Source of the DNA: Propioniciclava coleopterorum
Lineage (GTDB): Bacteria; Actinomycetota; Actinomycetes; Propionibacteriales; Propionibacteriaceae
Length of the DNA stretch: 64,000 nucleotides
Direction: 5' to 3'
Assembly (NCBI RefSeq): GCF_011393335.1
Contig: NZ_CP049865.1
Span: 3,056,722 to 3,120,721, forward strand
The notes below the pieces were generated by a model, which made no database searches, was not told the origin of the DNA, and saw only the letters and a program-made list of their open reading frames with translations. Below, in pieces: positions 1 through 10,332 of the stretch; the stretch's first letter is position 1; each line of letters begins with the position of its first letter. Position numbers and translations under genes: made by a program.

Positions 1-1
1 C

Positions 2-1156
2 CAGGACCTCTACACCACGCCGACGCTCATCCAGTTCAACGACGGACGCGACGCCAAGCCGGGCCTGATCGTGGCCGGGGCCCTGCTGGCCTCGGGCAGC
101 GGCCGCTTCCCGGTGTACTTCGTGTTCGGGATGGAGCAGGAGCAGCAGACGCTCGCCGTCGTGCAGCAGTCCGCGCTCATCGCCGCCGTGGTCTTCGTGC
201 CGCTCATCACCGGGATCATGTACATCATCTCGCTGCAGGCGCTACGGCCGATCCGGGCGGCGCGCGAGGCGTCCGAGCGGATCGCGGCGGGCAACCTGGA
301 CGAGCGGATGACGATCAGCGGCACCGACGACCTCGCCGGGCTGGGACGCTCGATGAACCACATGGCCGACGAGCTGGGTCGCAAGATCCAGCAGCTGGAG
401 AACCTGTCGCTGGTGCAGCGCCAGTTCGTCTCCGACGTCAGCCACGAGCTGCGCACCCCGCTCACCACGGTGCGGATGGCCGCCGACGTCCTGCACGACA
501 CCCGCGACCACTTCGACCCGATGACCGCCCGGGCCACCGAACTGCTGCACCGCGAGCTGGACCGGTTCGAGTCGCTGCTCACCGAACTGCTCGAGATCAG
601 CCGCTTCGACGCCGGCGCCGCCGACCTGCAGGTCGACGAGATCGACATGGTCGAACTCGTCACCACCGAGGTCCGCGCCCAGGACCCGCTGGCGGACTCC
701 TACGGCACGAAGGTGGTGCTGGAGGCCCCGCACGACGCGCGGCTGCGCGCCGACCCCCGCCGGGTCCGGCGCATCATCAGCAACCTGGTCTCCAACGCCA
801 TCGAGCACGGCGAGGGCCGCGAGGTGCTGGTCCGCGTCGGCGCCTCCGAGGACGCCGTCGCGGTGACGGTGCGCGACCACGGCGTGGGCTTCAGCGCCGC
901 GCAGGCGCACCAGGTCTTCCAGCGGTTCTGGCGGGCCGACCCCTCCCGGCAGCGCACCGTCGGCGGCTCCGGGCTGGGACTGTCGATCGCGCTGGAGGAC
1001 GCCCAACTGCACGGCGGCTGGCTCAACGCGTGGGGGCGTCCGGGCAACGGGGCCCAGTTCCGGCTCACGCTGCCGATCGCCCCGGGCGAGCCGCTGTCCA
1101 CCTCACCGCTGCCGGCGGTGCCCGACGACGTGGGGGCGACATGGCGAAGGTCCTGA
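2..1156 (+). CDS. mtrB: Two-component sensor histidine kinase MtrB (5' partial)
   Basis: This is the C-terminal 384 residues of a membrane histidine kinase; its start lies before the window. The frame is open from base 2. It shows the end of the extracytoplasmic region, one membrane helix (about 181-240), a HAMP linker (ALRPIRAAREASERIAAGN), a dimerisation/phosphoacceptor box with the sequence VSDVSHELRTPL (His near base 451), and an ATPase domain with N-box (NLVSNAIEHG), G1 (DHGVGF) and G2 (GSGLGLSIA) boxes. In actinobacteria MtrB partners the regulator MtrA and links cell-wall synthesis and division to gene expression. The lipoprotein gene lpqB follows with a 16-bp overlap, as in the conserved mtrA-mtrB-lpqB operon, and this neighbourhood is what separates MtrB from other kinases. 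Confidence is high. Confidence 0.93.
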   Translation, partial: QDLYTTPTLIQFNDGRDAKPGLIVAGALLASGSGRFPVYFVFGMEQEQQTLAVVQQSALIAAVVFVPLITGIMYIISLQALRPIRAAREASERIAAGNLDERMTISGTDDLAGLGRSMNHMADELGRKIQQLENLSLVQRQFVSDVSHELRTPLTTVRMAADVLHDTRDHFDPMTARATELLHRELDRFESLLTELLEISRFDAGAADLQVDEIDMVELVTTEVRAQDPLADSYGTKVVLEAPHDARLRADPRRVRRIISNLVSNAIEHGEGREVLVRVGASEDAVAVTVRDHGVGFSAAQAHQVFQRFWRADPSRQRTVGGSGLGLSIALEDAQLHGGWLNAWGRPGNGAQFRLTLPIAPGEPLSTSPLPAVPDDVGATWRRS

Positions 1157-2841
1157 CGGCGCTGCTGGTGGCCGCGTGCCTGCTGCTGACCGGGTGCAGC
1201 GGCGTCCCCACGTCGGGCCCGGTCGAGCGGGTCTCGGCCGACCCGGGGCACATCAACTCCGGCGTGGAGATCGCGCCGGCGCCCCCGGCGGGCGACGCGA
1301 CCCCCATCGAGGTCGTCGAGGGCTTCCTGCACGCCCAGGCGTCCTGGCAGCCCAACTACCGGGTGGCGCGGGCCTACCTGACCCCGGAGGCGGCCCGCAC
1401 CTGGCAGCCCGAGGTGGGCGTCCGGATCTACGCCGAGGGCAACCCGGTGATGGCGACCGACACCGCCGCCATGCTCCGGGCCCCCGTGGTGGGGACGCTC
1501 GACACGAGCGGGTCCTACCGGCAGTCGGCGGGCGTCCTCGACCACGACTTCGGCCTGGTGAAGGACGCTGAGGGGCACTGGCGGATCAACACCCCGCCGG
1601 AAGGTCTCACGATCTCGGAGTACCTGTTCACCAGCGCGTTCTCCCGCGTGACACCCTACTTCTTCGAGCCGGGTGGGCAGTGGCTGGTTCCCGACCCCCG
1701 GTACTTCCCGCGGGGGACGCAGGCGTACGAGGGAGCCGTGCGCGCCGTCCTGGAGGGGCCGACCGCCTGGCTCGCGCCCGCGGTGCGCCCGACCGGCGTG
1801 GACGCCTCCCTGGCCCGCGTCTCGGTCTCCTCCGACGGGCTCGTCAGCATCGTGCTCCGCGGCCCGGGCGACGGCCCGAGCGCGGACGCGCGCGCGGCGC
1901 TGCTCACCCAGTTCGCCCGGACGTTCCGGCAGTTCGACAGCCTCGCCGCCGTCGAGGTGAGCTGGGAGGGCGTCACCGAGCCGTGGACGCTGTCGCCGTA
2001 CGGGCGCACCATCCCCGTGACGGCCTTCCCGGACGCGGATCCGGTGCCCCGCCAGGGCAGTCGCCAGTTGTTCGCCGTGACCGAGGGCCGGATCGTGCGG
2101 GCGATGGAGGGCGGACAGGGCGGTACCAGCCTGGTCGTGGCCCCCGGCATCAGCGGGGTCGTCACCGGGGCGGTCCGCTCCGACGCGGTGGCGGCCGCGG
2201 CGATCACCGCCGACCGTTCCTCGCTGCTGTTGGCGCCGCTGGCGGAGAACTCCGTGCGGCAGTCGCTGGCCGGCGCGGGCCTCGAGCGGCCCAACTTCGA
2301 CCGGCAGGGCCTGCTGTGGGTCAACGACGGCGCTGGGGTGCTCTGGGTGACCCAGCCCGACGGCACCTGGGTCCAACTCGACACCTCCGCGGTGGGCGAG
2401 GGGACGATCGAGACGTTCCGGCTCGCCCCGGACGGCGTCCGGATCGCGATCGTCGTGGCGCGCCCCTCGGGGTCGCGGGCGCTGGGCATCGCGCGCGTGG
2501 ACCGCGCCGAGGGCGTCCACGTCCGGGAGTGGCGCGAGGTCAGCGTCACGACGACGCCGGTGTCCCAGGCCTCGGTCGTGGACGTGGGGTGGCGCACCCC
2601 GGATTCGCTGCTGGCGCTGGTGGGGGAGAGCCGCACCACCCAGGTGCTCGCCGTCGCCCAGGACGGGTCGAGCATCGCCTCGATCGGCCCCACCGCGCTG
2701 GCCGACCCGGTCGAGCTCGCGGTCGCGCCCGGCGTGCCCCCGATGGTGCGCACGGCCGCCGGCGACGTGTGGCGCTACAACAGCGACTTCCGCTGGTCGC
2801 TGCTCGGATCCGGCACCACGAGCGTGTTCTACCCCGGCTGA
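1141..2841 (+). CDS. lpqB: Lipoprotein LpqB, GerMN domain
   Basis: A 566-residue secreted lipoprotein, the accessory partner of the MtrAB system. ATG at 1141 is chosen because it gives a clean lipoprotein signal (MAKVLTALLVAACLLLTGCS), with Cys19 as the lipidation site in the lipobox LTGC. The open frame extends upstream to 1030, but that part lies inside mtrB. The middle of the protein carries the GerMN-like region and the C-terminal half is a beta-propeller-like LpqB domain. In mycobacteria LpqB interacts with the extracellular part of MtrB and modulates MtrA phosphorylation. Translation is probably coupled to mtrB, since the start lies 16 bp inside the mtrB end. Confidence 0.92.
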   Translation: MAKVLTALLVAACLLLTGCSGVPTSGPVERVSADPGHINSGVEIAPAPPAGDATPIEVVEGFLHAQASWQPNYRVARAYLTPEAARTWQPEVGVRIYAEGNPVMATDTAAMLRAPVVGTLDTSGSYRQSAGVLDHDFGLVKDAEGHWRINTPPEGLTISEYLFTSAFSRVTPYFFEPGGQWLVPDPRYFPRGTQAYEGAVRAVLEGPTAWLAPAVRPTGVDASLARVSVSSDGLVSIVLRGPGDGPSADARAALLTQFARTFRQFDSLAAVEVSWEGVTEPWTLSPYGRTIPVTAFPDADPVPRQGSRQLFAVTEGRIVRAMEGGQGGTSLVVAPGISGVVTGAVRSDAVAAAAITADRSSLLLAPLAENSVRQSLAGAGLERPNFDRQGLLWVNDGAGVLWVTQPDGTWVQLDTSAVGEGTIETFRLAPDGVRIAIVVARPSGSRALGIARVDRAEGVHVREWREVSVTTTPVSQASVVDVGWRTPDSLLALVGESRTTQVLAVAQDGSSIASIGPTALADPVELAVAPGVPPMVRTAAGDVWRYNSDFRWSLLGSGTTSVFYPG

Positions 2842-2920
2842 CGTCCCCGGTTTCCCCGGTCTCCGGCCCGGGGCCCGCGATGCGGCTCGGCCGCACGCGG
2901 CTCAGGCCTTCGCCACGCCG

Positions 2921-2970
2921 CTCGGCCTCTCGCGGCTCGGCCTCTCGCGGCTCGGCCTCTCGCGGCTCGG
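2921..2970 (+). repeat. 15-bp tandem repeat downstream of lpqB
   Basis: Three perfect head-to-tail copies of CTCGGCCTCTCGCGG (2921-2935, 2936-2950, 2951-2965) are followed by the first bases of a fourth. They sit in the 163-bp lpqB-comF gap. Degenerate forms (GGCTCGGCCGCACG) precede the perfect copies. No function is evident; it is a short slippage-type array. Confidence 0.85.
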
Positions 2971-2992
2971 CGGCCGCGTGACGCGGGCCGCC

Positions 2993-2998
2993 TAACGT
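2993..2998 (+). promoter_or_regulatory. Putative -10 element of leaderless comF
   Basis: The hexamer TAACGT ends 6 nt before the comF GTG start at 3005, and no Shine-Dalgarno sequence precedes that start. The same spacing recurs before many genes in this window. Confidence 0.5.
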
Positions 2999-3004
2999 GC
3001 GGTC

Positions 3005-3720
3005 GTGGCGGGGTCGACGGACGCGCCGCGCGGCGGCGCGCGGAACCTCGCGGACGCCGCCGCCTCGTTGCTGCTCGGCAGCGCGTGCCCCGGCTGCGGC
3101 AACCCCGCGGCCCGGCTGTGCCCGGACTGCGAGGGGAGGCTTGCGGCCGCCGTCCCGGGGCCGGCGCCGGTGCGCGCCGGGTTCACCGTCCTGGCCTGCG
3201 CCGGCTACGCGGCGCCCTGGCGCGGCTGCCTGCTGGCCTACAAGGAGCGCTCGGCCTGGTGGCTGGCCCGCCCGCTCGGGGGCACCCTCGCCGTCGGCGT
3301 CGCGGCGCTGTGCGGGTCCACCGCGCGCGCCGGGCTGACGCTCGTGCCCGTGCCGTCGCTGCCCGCGACGGTGCGACGCCGGGGCTGGGACACCACGCTC
3401 GGGCTCGCCCGGGCCGCCGCCCGGGACCTCGCCGACGCCGGCGCCCCGGTCCGCGCCCTGCCGGCCCTGCGCCACGTCAGGCTGGTGCAGGATCAGGCCG
3501 GGCTGGGGCTGGCCGAGCGGGCCGCCAACCTGAGCGGGGCCTTCGGGGCCCGCCCGGCGGCGGGTGCCGGGGCCGCCGTGGTGGTGGACGACCTGGTCAC
3601 CACGGGAGCTTCGCTGTCCGAGGCCGTCCGCGCCCTTCGGGCGGCGGGCTGGCGGGTCGCCGGGGCGGTCACCGTCGCCGCCACGCCGCGCCGGACGGAC
3701 CGCGCGGGCCGGGGTCGTGA
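3005..3720 (+). CDS. comF: ComF family phosphoribosyltransferase-like protein (3' end uncertain)
   Basis: The N-terminal zinc-ribbon cysteines (CPGCGN and LCPDC) and the PRPP-binding loop (VVVDDLVTTGAS, near 3582-3617) identify a ComF/GntX-type protein. These are linked to competence or DNA uptake in firmicutes and are of unclear role in actinobacteria. The GTG at 3005 fits a leaderless start. As written, the frame has no stop after the PRT domain and stays open to 4171, antisense through all of glnK. Family members are about 230-240 residues long. A stop (TGA 3718-3720) becomes in-frame if one base is missing just before it, for example in the G4 run at 3711-3714, giving 238 residues. I therefore give 3720 as the likely end. 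The alternative is a real 388-residue read-through product. Confidence 0.75.
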
Positions 3721-3732
3721 CGACCCCGGCCC
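3706..3732. terminator. Bidirectional hairpin between comF and glnK
   Basis: A perfect 12-bp inverted repeat (GGGCCGGGGTCG, 3-nt loop TGA, CGACCCCGGCCC) lies between the convergent comF and glnK genes. There is no T-run. The position between convergent 3' ends supports a shared terminator or mRNA-stabilising hairpin. The probable comF stop is the loop itself. Confidence 0.65.
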
Positions 3733-3745
3733 CGCGAGGGGTGGG

Positions 3746-4084
3746 CTAGATGGCGGCCACGCCGAGTTCGCCGGTCCGGACGCGGACCACGGTGTCGACC
3801 GGGGTGACCCAGACCTTGCCGTCCCCGACCTGCCCCGTGCGGGCGGCGCCGGCGATGATCGAGAGCAGGGCCTCGGCCTCCTCGTCCTCGCAGAGGATCT
3901 CGAGCTTGACCTTCAGGATGAAGTCCACGGTGATCGCCTCGCCGCGGTAGACCTCCCGGTGGCCGCGCTGCCGGGCGTAGCCGGAGACCTCCGAGACCGT
4001 CATCCCCTTGACGCCGTAGCGGATCAGAGCGAGTTGGACGTCGTCGAGGGCGTCGGGCTGGATGATGGCTGTGACGAGCTTCAC
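3746..4084 (-). CDS. glnK: PII nitrogen regulatory protein GlnK (T-loop Tyr51 replaced)
   Basis: A 112-residue PII protein that senses 2-oxoglutarate and ATP/ADP and gates the ammonium channel encoded just upstream. The GTG start overlaps the amtB stop by 4 bp (GTGA), the classic amtB-glnK coupling. The PII signatures are present: the T-loop segment GHREVYRGEAITVDF, the B-loop (TGQVGDGKVWV) and the C-terminal RVRTGELG. In most PII proteins T-loop residue 51 is the Tyr that is uridylylated or adenylylated. Counting from the start, residue 51 here is Ile, while Tyr46 is kept. Regulation may therefore rest on ligand binding only. In actinobacteria the third gene of such operons is often glnD; none is seen here. 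Confidence 0.93.
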   Translation of the reverse strand: MKLVTAIIQPDALDDVQLALIRYGVKGMTVSEVSGYARQRGHREVYRGEAITVDFILKVKLEILCEDEEAEALLSIIAGAARTGQVGDGKVWVTPVDTVVRVRTGELGVAAI

Positions 4085-5433
4085 TTCGTCGCCTCCTCGG
4101 TGAGTTCGGATGCGGGCAGGTCGGCCGGGTCGATCAGCAGGCTGCGCCGGACGCCGCCCAGGGCCGAGTAGTACACCGGCGAGAGGTCGTAGCCGACCTC
4201 GGAGTGCTCGGCGATGTCGATGCCGCCCAACTCGGCCGCCGTGCTGACCCGGAAGCCGACGGTCCGGGAGATCGCCAGGCCGATGACGGCCGTCAGGAGG
4301 AAGGAGTAGACCAGCACGATCAGCGCGCCGGCGACCTGGCGTCCGAGCTGGTCGAAGCCGCCGCCGTAGAACAGGCCCGCGACGCCGGCGGGGGAGGCCG
4401 GGTCGGCCAGCAGGCCGATCAGCAGCGTCCCGACCAGGCCGCCGACGAGGTGGACGCCCACGACGTCGAGGGAGTCGTCGTAGCCGAAGGCGTTCTTCAG
4501 GCCGACGGCGAACGCGCAGGCGACGCCGGCCAGCAGGCCGATGGCCAGGGCGCCCAGGGGGCTGACCGAGCCGGCGGCCGGGGTGATGCCCACCAGGCCC
4601 GCCACGATGCCGGACGCCGCTCCCAGCGTCGTCGGGTGGCCGTCGCGGATCTTCTCCACGGCGAGCCAGCCGAGCAGGGCGGCGGCCGTCGCGGCCAGGG
4701 TGTTGACCCAGGCCAGCGCCGCCGTGCCGTTCGCGCCCAGCGCCGAGCCGGCGTTGAAGCCGAACCAGCCGAACCACAGCAGCGCCGCGCCCAGCATGAC
4801 CAGCGTCATGTTGTGGGGCCGCATCGGCTTGCGGCCGAACTCGAGCCGCTTGCCGACGACCAGGGCCAGCGCGAGCGCGGCCGCGCCGGCGTTGATGTGG
4901 ATGGCCGTTCCGCCGGCGAAGTCGATCGCCTTGATCGAGTTGGCGATGAAGCCGCCGTGCTCGGCCGTGGCCCCGTCGAAGGCGAAGACCCAGTGGGCGG
5001 CGGGGAAGTAGACCAGCGTCGCCCACAGCACGGTGAACAGCACCCAGCCCGTGAACGACGCCCGGTCGGCGATCGCGCCGGAGACCAGGGCCACCGCGAT
5101 GATGGCGAAGCACGCTTGGAAGGCCACGAACGCGAGGGCGGGGATGGTGCCCACCACGGCGTCCGGGCTCATCAGGGAGGCCAGGCCGGCGAACTGCGCC
5201 GGGTTGCCGAGCACGCCGCCCAGGCTGTCGCCGAAGGCCATCGAGTAGCCGTAGAGCACCCACAGGACACCCACGGTCCCCATGGTGACGAAGCTCATCA
5301 TGAGCATGTTCAGCACGCCCTTGGCGCGCACCATGCCCCCGTAGAAGAAGGCGAGACCGGGGGTCATCAGCAGCACGAGGGCCGCGCTGATCAGGACCCA
5401 GGCGGTGTCGCCGGCACTGATGTCGTATGTCAT
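4081..5433 (-). CDS. amtB: Ammonium transporter Amt
   Basis: A 450-residue polytopic membrane protein of the Amt/Rh family that conducts ammonium. The FFYGGMVRAK motif follows the first helix. The pore twin histidines appear in GGTAIHINAG and in DVVGVHLVGG. About eleven hydrophobic segments are visible. The cytoplasmic C-terminal tail of roughly 50 residues, after AISRTVGFRVS, contains the usual GID(I)AEHSE(V)GY signature that contacts GlnK. ATG at 5433 has a weak GAGG upstream. The gene is transcribed away from hpf, and the spacer between them holds two palindromes that may be control sites. Confidence 0.96.
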   Translation of the reverse strand: MTYDISAGDTAWVLISAALVLLMTPGLAFFYGGMVRAKGVLNMLMMSFVTMGTVGVLWVLYGYSMAFGDSLGGVLGNPAQFAGLASLMSPDAVVGTIPALAFVAFQACFAIIAVALVSGAIADRASFTGWVLFTVLWATLVYFPAAHWVFAFDGATAEHGGFIANSIKAIDFAGGTAIHINAGAAALALALVVGKRLEFGRKPMRPHNMTLVMLGAALLWFGWFGFNAGSALGANGTAALAWVNTLAATAAALLGWLAVEKIRDGHPTTLGAASGIVAGLVGITPAAGSVSPLGALAIGLLAGVACAFAVGLKNAFGYDDSLDVVGVHLVGGLVGTLLIGLLADPASPAGVAGLFYGGGFDQLGRQVAGALIVLVYSFLLTAVIGLAISRTVGFRVSTAAELGGIDIAEHSEVGYDLSPVYYSALGGVRRSLLIDPADLPASELTEEATK

Positions 5434-5477
5434 GGCCCACAGCCTCGCCCCGGGGTGTTGCGTGCCGATGTGTGCCG

Positions 5478-5508
5478 CGTTCCGGAACGGTTACCGTGCG
5501 TTACGAAC
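5478..5508. promoter_or_regulatory. Palindromic sites upstream of amtB
   Basis: A perfect 12-bp palindrome CGTTCCGGAACG (5478-5489) is followed by ACGGTTACCGT (5487-5497) and a direct repeat of GTTAC at 5490 and 5500. The region lies 45-75 bp before the amtB start and before the divergent hpf unit. GlnR boxes of actinobacteria use GTnAC/GAAAC half-sites with an 11-nt period; the 10-nt spacing here is not a clean match. It is a plausible nitrogen-regulator operator, not a proven one. Confidence 0.4.
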
Positions 5509-5580
5509 GTGTGAGCGCGTGCTGAGGCGGGCTCGTGAGACGTCTCGGGCCGAGGGCGTGAATGTGGCGGTTCCACGCGC

Positions 5581-5586
5581 TAGGGT
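5581..5586 (+). promoter_or_regulatory. Putative -10 element of the hpf leader transcript
   Basis: TAGGGT ends 6 nt before an ATG at 5593 that opens a 22-codon ORF ahead of hpf. The spacing matches the leaderless pattern seen elsewhere in the window. Confidence 0.5.
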
Positions 5587-5592
5587 CTGCGC

Positions 5593-5661
5593 ATGGCACC
5601 TGAGCCGCGAACCGGGATCCTTCCCGATCCAGGCCCGGGTGCCTTCCTGTACCCGAACTAG
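5593..5661 (+). CDS. 22-residue leader ORF upstream of hpf
   Basis: The ATG sits where a leaderless transcript would begin. The ORF encodes a Pro-rich 22-residue peptide (starts MAPEPRTGILP, ends GAFLYPN). Its TAG stop at 5659-5661 overlaps the strong hpf Shine-Dalgarno AGGAGG (5660-5665). That geometry is typical of translational coupling: ribosomes finishing the small ORF are delivered to the hpf start 10 nt downstream. No homologue is recognised, so this is a regulatory-uORF inference from layout alone. Confidence 0.5.
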   Translation: MAPEPRTGILPDPGPGAFLYPN

Positions 5662-5670
5662 GAGGTTGAC

Positions 5671-6276
5671 ATGGACGTCATCGTCACCGGCCGTCGGTGC
5701 ACCATCTCGGATGATTTCCGGGAGAAGGCCACGGAGCGCATCCAGGGGATCGAGCGCTTCCGGGACCGTGTGCAACGGGTGGAGGTTCAGGTCTCGGCCT
5801 CACCGCACAAGCAGCCGGACCAGGCGGTCCGCGCCGAGATCACGCTGATCGGCAAGGGGCCGGTGATCCGGTCCGAGGCCTCCTCCGATGACAAGTACGT
5901 GGCGTTCGAGCACGCCCTGGACAAGATGAAGTCCCAGCTCCGCAAGGCGGCCGACCGCCGCAAGGTCCACCGCGGCCTGCGCGTCGCCGAGACGCTGGAC
6001 GCCGCCTCCCCGGCCGTCAACGGGGCCGGCGAGGACGAGGGCACCGAGGTGCGGCGCATCGCCGGGCTGGAGGTCACCGGGGACGGCCCGCTGGTCGTCC
6101 GGGAGAAGGTCTTCACGACCTCGCCGCTGACGCTGGCCCAGGCGCTGGACGAGATGGAACTGGTCGGCCACGACTTCTTCCTCTACGTCGACGCGGACTC
6201 GGGCCGGCCGAGCGTCGTCTACCGGCGCCGGGCCTACGACTACGGCGTCATCCACCTGGACGTCGCCGAGAAGTGA
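5671..6276 (+). CDS. hpf: Ribosome hibernation-promoting factor, long form
   Basis: A 201-residue long-form HPF that dimerises 70S ribosomes into inactive 100S particles in stationary phase or stress. The N-terminal half is the S30AE/YfiA domain (MDVIVTGRRCTISDDFREKA; basic helix with LRKAADRRKVHRG). The C-terminal half is the dimerisation domain (VVREKVFTTSPLTLAQALDE to PSVVYRRRAYDYGVIHLDV). A strong AGGAGG lies 5 nt before the ATG. The gene precedes secA as in mycobacteria. The upstream leader ORF may tune its translation. Confidence 0.96.
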   Translation: MDVIVTGRRCTISDDFREKATERIQGIERFRDRVQRVEVQVSASPHKQPDQAVRAEITLIGKGPVIRSEASSDDKYVAFEHALDKMKSQLRKAADRRKVHRGLRVAETLDAASPAVNGAGEDEGTEVRRIAGLEVTGDGPLVVREKVFTTSPLTLAQALDEMELVGHDFFLYVDADSGRPSVVYRRRAYDYGVIHLDVAEK

Positions 6277-6310
6277 GCGCTGACCACGGCCGGGCATCGG
6301 GGAGCCGCTG

Positions 6311-7510
6311 ATGCCCGGCCGGCTCACGCTCGGAGCCGCCCGCCGGATCGCGCTCGCCGCGCAGGGGGTCGGCCGGCCGCGCCCGGCCGCGGTCACCATG
6401 CGGCACGTGCAGGCCGAGATCGACCGGGTCGCGCAGTTCCAGATCGACTCGGTCAACGTGGCGGTGCGCGCCCACTACATGCCGCTGTTCACCCGGCTCG
6501 GCCCCTACGACGTCGACCTGCTGCGGCGCGCCACCGACCGGGCGCCCCGGCGGCTGTTTGAGTACTGGGGGCACGCGGCGAGCCTGATCGACACCCGGCT
6601 CCACCCGGCGCTGCGCTGGCGCATGGACCGGCACCGCGAGCGGGGCGACGAGCGGGTGGCCGCGATCCTGGCCGACAAGCCCGACCTGCACGGCCGCATC
6701 CTGGCCCAGCTCGCCGACCACGGGGCGCTGGCGGCCCGCGCGGTGGACAACGAGGAGGTCCGCGAGCGCGAGCACTGGGGGTGGAACTGGTCGGAGGCCA
6801 AGCACGTCCTGGAGCACCTGTTCAACACGGGCGAGCTCAGCGTGGCCGGGCGGAACACCGCGTTCGAGCGCCGCTACGACCTGGCGCACCGGGTGCTGCC
6901 CGCCGCGGTCATGGACGAGCCGGCCCTGACGCACGCGGAGGGGTACGACGTGCTGGTGGGGCGGGCGGCCCGCGCCCTCGGCGTCGCCGACCTGGATGCG
7001 CTCAGCGCCTACTTCTACCTCTCCAAGGAGGGGACGCTGGCCGCCATCGCCCGGCTGCAGGCGGCGGGGCTCCTCGAACCCGTCACGGTGGCGGGGCTGG
7101 ACGCGCCGCACTGGCTGTGGCACGAGGCGCGCCGCCCGAGGACCTGGCACGCCTGCGCCCTGGTCAGCCCGTTCGACTCGCTGACCTTCGAGCGCGGACG
7201 CCTCGAGCGGCTGTTCGGCACCCGCTACCGCATCGAGATCTACGTGCCGGCCGCCAAGCGCGAGTTCGGCTACTACGTCTACCTGTTCTTCCTCGGCGAC
7301 GCGCCCGCGGCCCGCGTCGACCTGAAGGCCGACCGCGCCCGCGGCGTCCTACTGGTCCGGTCGGCCTGGCTCGAGCCGCACGCGGCGGCCGAGCCGACGG
7401 CCCTGGCGCTGGCGTCCGAGCTGCGCGCCATGGCGGGCTGGCTGGGCCTGGCGGACGTGGTCGTGGAGCCCGTCGGCACCCTGGCGGCCACGCTCGCCGC
7501 CTCGGTGTGA
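6311..7510 (+). CDS. Winged-helix DNA glycosylase-like protein, YcaQ/AlkZ (HTH_42) family
   Basis: A 399-residue protein of the HTH_42 superfamily (formerly DUF1006). It includes Streptomyces AlkZ and E. coli YcaQ (AlkX), which excise bulky N-alkylated bases and unhook interstrand crosslinks. The region QFQIDSVNV carries a Gln-Phe-Gln at residues 42-44, matching the catalytic QxQ motif of the AlkZ branch. Further family hallmarks are [19 protein letters not shown], the second winged helix near [12 protein letters not shown], and the end portion [21 protein letters not shown]. It starts 34 nt after hpf and may be co-transcribed with it. Another DNA-repair gene beside Ku, LigD polymerase, AdnAB and RecBCD fits the theme of the window. 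Confidence 0.85.
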   Translation: MPGRLTLGAARRIALAAQGVGRPRPAAVTMRHVQAEIDRVAQFQIDSVNVAVRAHYMPLFTRLGPYDVDLLRRATDRAPRRLFEYWGHAASLIDTRLHPALRWRMDRHRERGDERVAAILADKPDLHGRILAQLADHGALAARAVDNEEVREREHWGWNWSEAKHVLEHLFNTGELSVAGRNTAFERRYDLAHRVLPAAVMDEPALTHAEGYDVLVGRAARALGVADLDALSAYFYLSKEGTLAAIARLQAAGLLEPVTVAGLDAPHWLWHEARRPRTWHACALVSPFDSLTFERGRLERLFGTRYRIEIYVPAAKREFGYYVYLFFLGDAPAARVDLKADRARGVLLVRSAWLEPHAAAEPTALALASELRAMAGWLGLADVVVEPVGTLAATLAASV

Positions 7511-7531
7511 CCGGCGGGCCGGGTCAACCTC

Positions 7532-7565
7532 TACGATGGAAGGTGGACGCCGAGCCTCGGCGTCC
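7532..7565 (+). promoter_or_regulatory. secA promoter -10 and 5'-end hairpin
   Basis: TACGAT (7532-7537) resembles a -10 element. A perfect inverted repeat begins 7 nt later: GGACGCCGAG (7545-7554), one base, CTCGGCGTCC (7556-7565). If transcription starts near 7544, the secA mRNA would begin with this stem, which could protect the 5' end or affect initiation. Confidence 0.45.
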
Positions 7566-7570
7566 GCGAC

Positions 7571-7593
7571 ATGACGACGGAAAGCGCGGAAAC

Positions 7594-7615
<22 letters not shown>
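7571..7615 (+). CDS. 14-residue ORF overlapping the secA start
   Basis: An ATG right after the 5' hairpin opens a 14-codon ORF ([14 protein letters not shown]). It ends 22 nt inside secA in another frame, so its translation passes over the secA GTG at 7594. SecA synthesis is regulated by an upstream secretion monitor in enterobacteria. This peptide has no resemblance to SecM, and any regulatory role here is inference from position. Confidence 0.3.
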
Positions 7616-10275
<2,660 letters not shown>

Positions 10276-10332
10276 CGCCCTTCGCGCGCCCGGCGTCCGA
10301 CGTCGGGTCGCGCGGGGGCCCCGCGTCCGGCC

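Noticed and set aside
700-2520. Long minus-strand reading opposite lpqB
   Set aside because: It is Arg/Gly/Ala/His-rich low-complexity translation typical of GC-rich shadow frames. The plus strand carries the lipobox and the LpqB pattern.
5484-5508. GlnR box before amtB
   Set aside because: The GTTAC repeats are 10 nt apart, not 11, and the GAAAC half-sites are missing, so a firm GlnR call is not supported.
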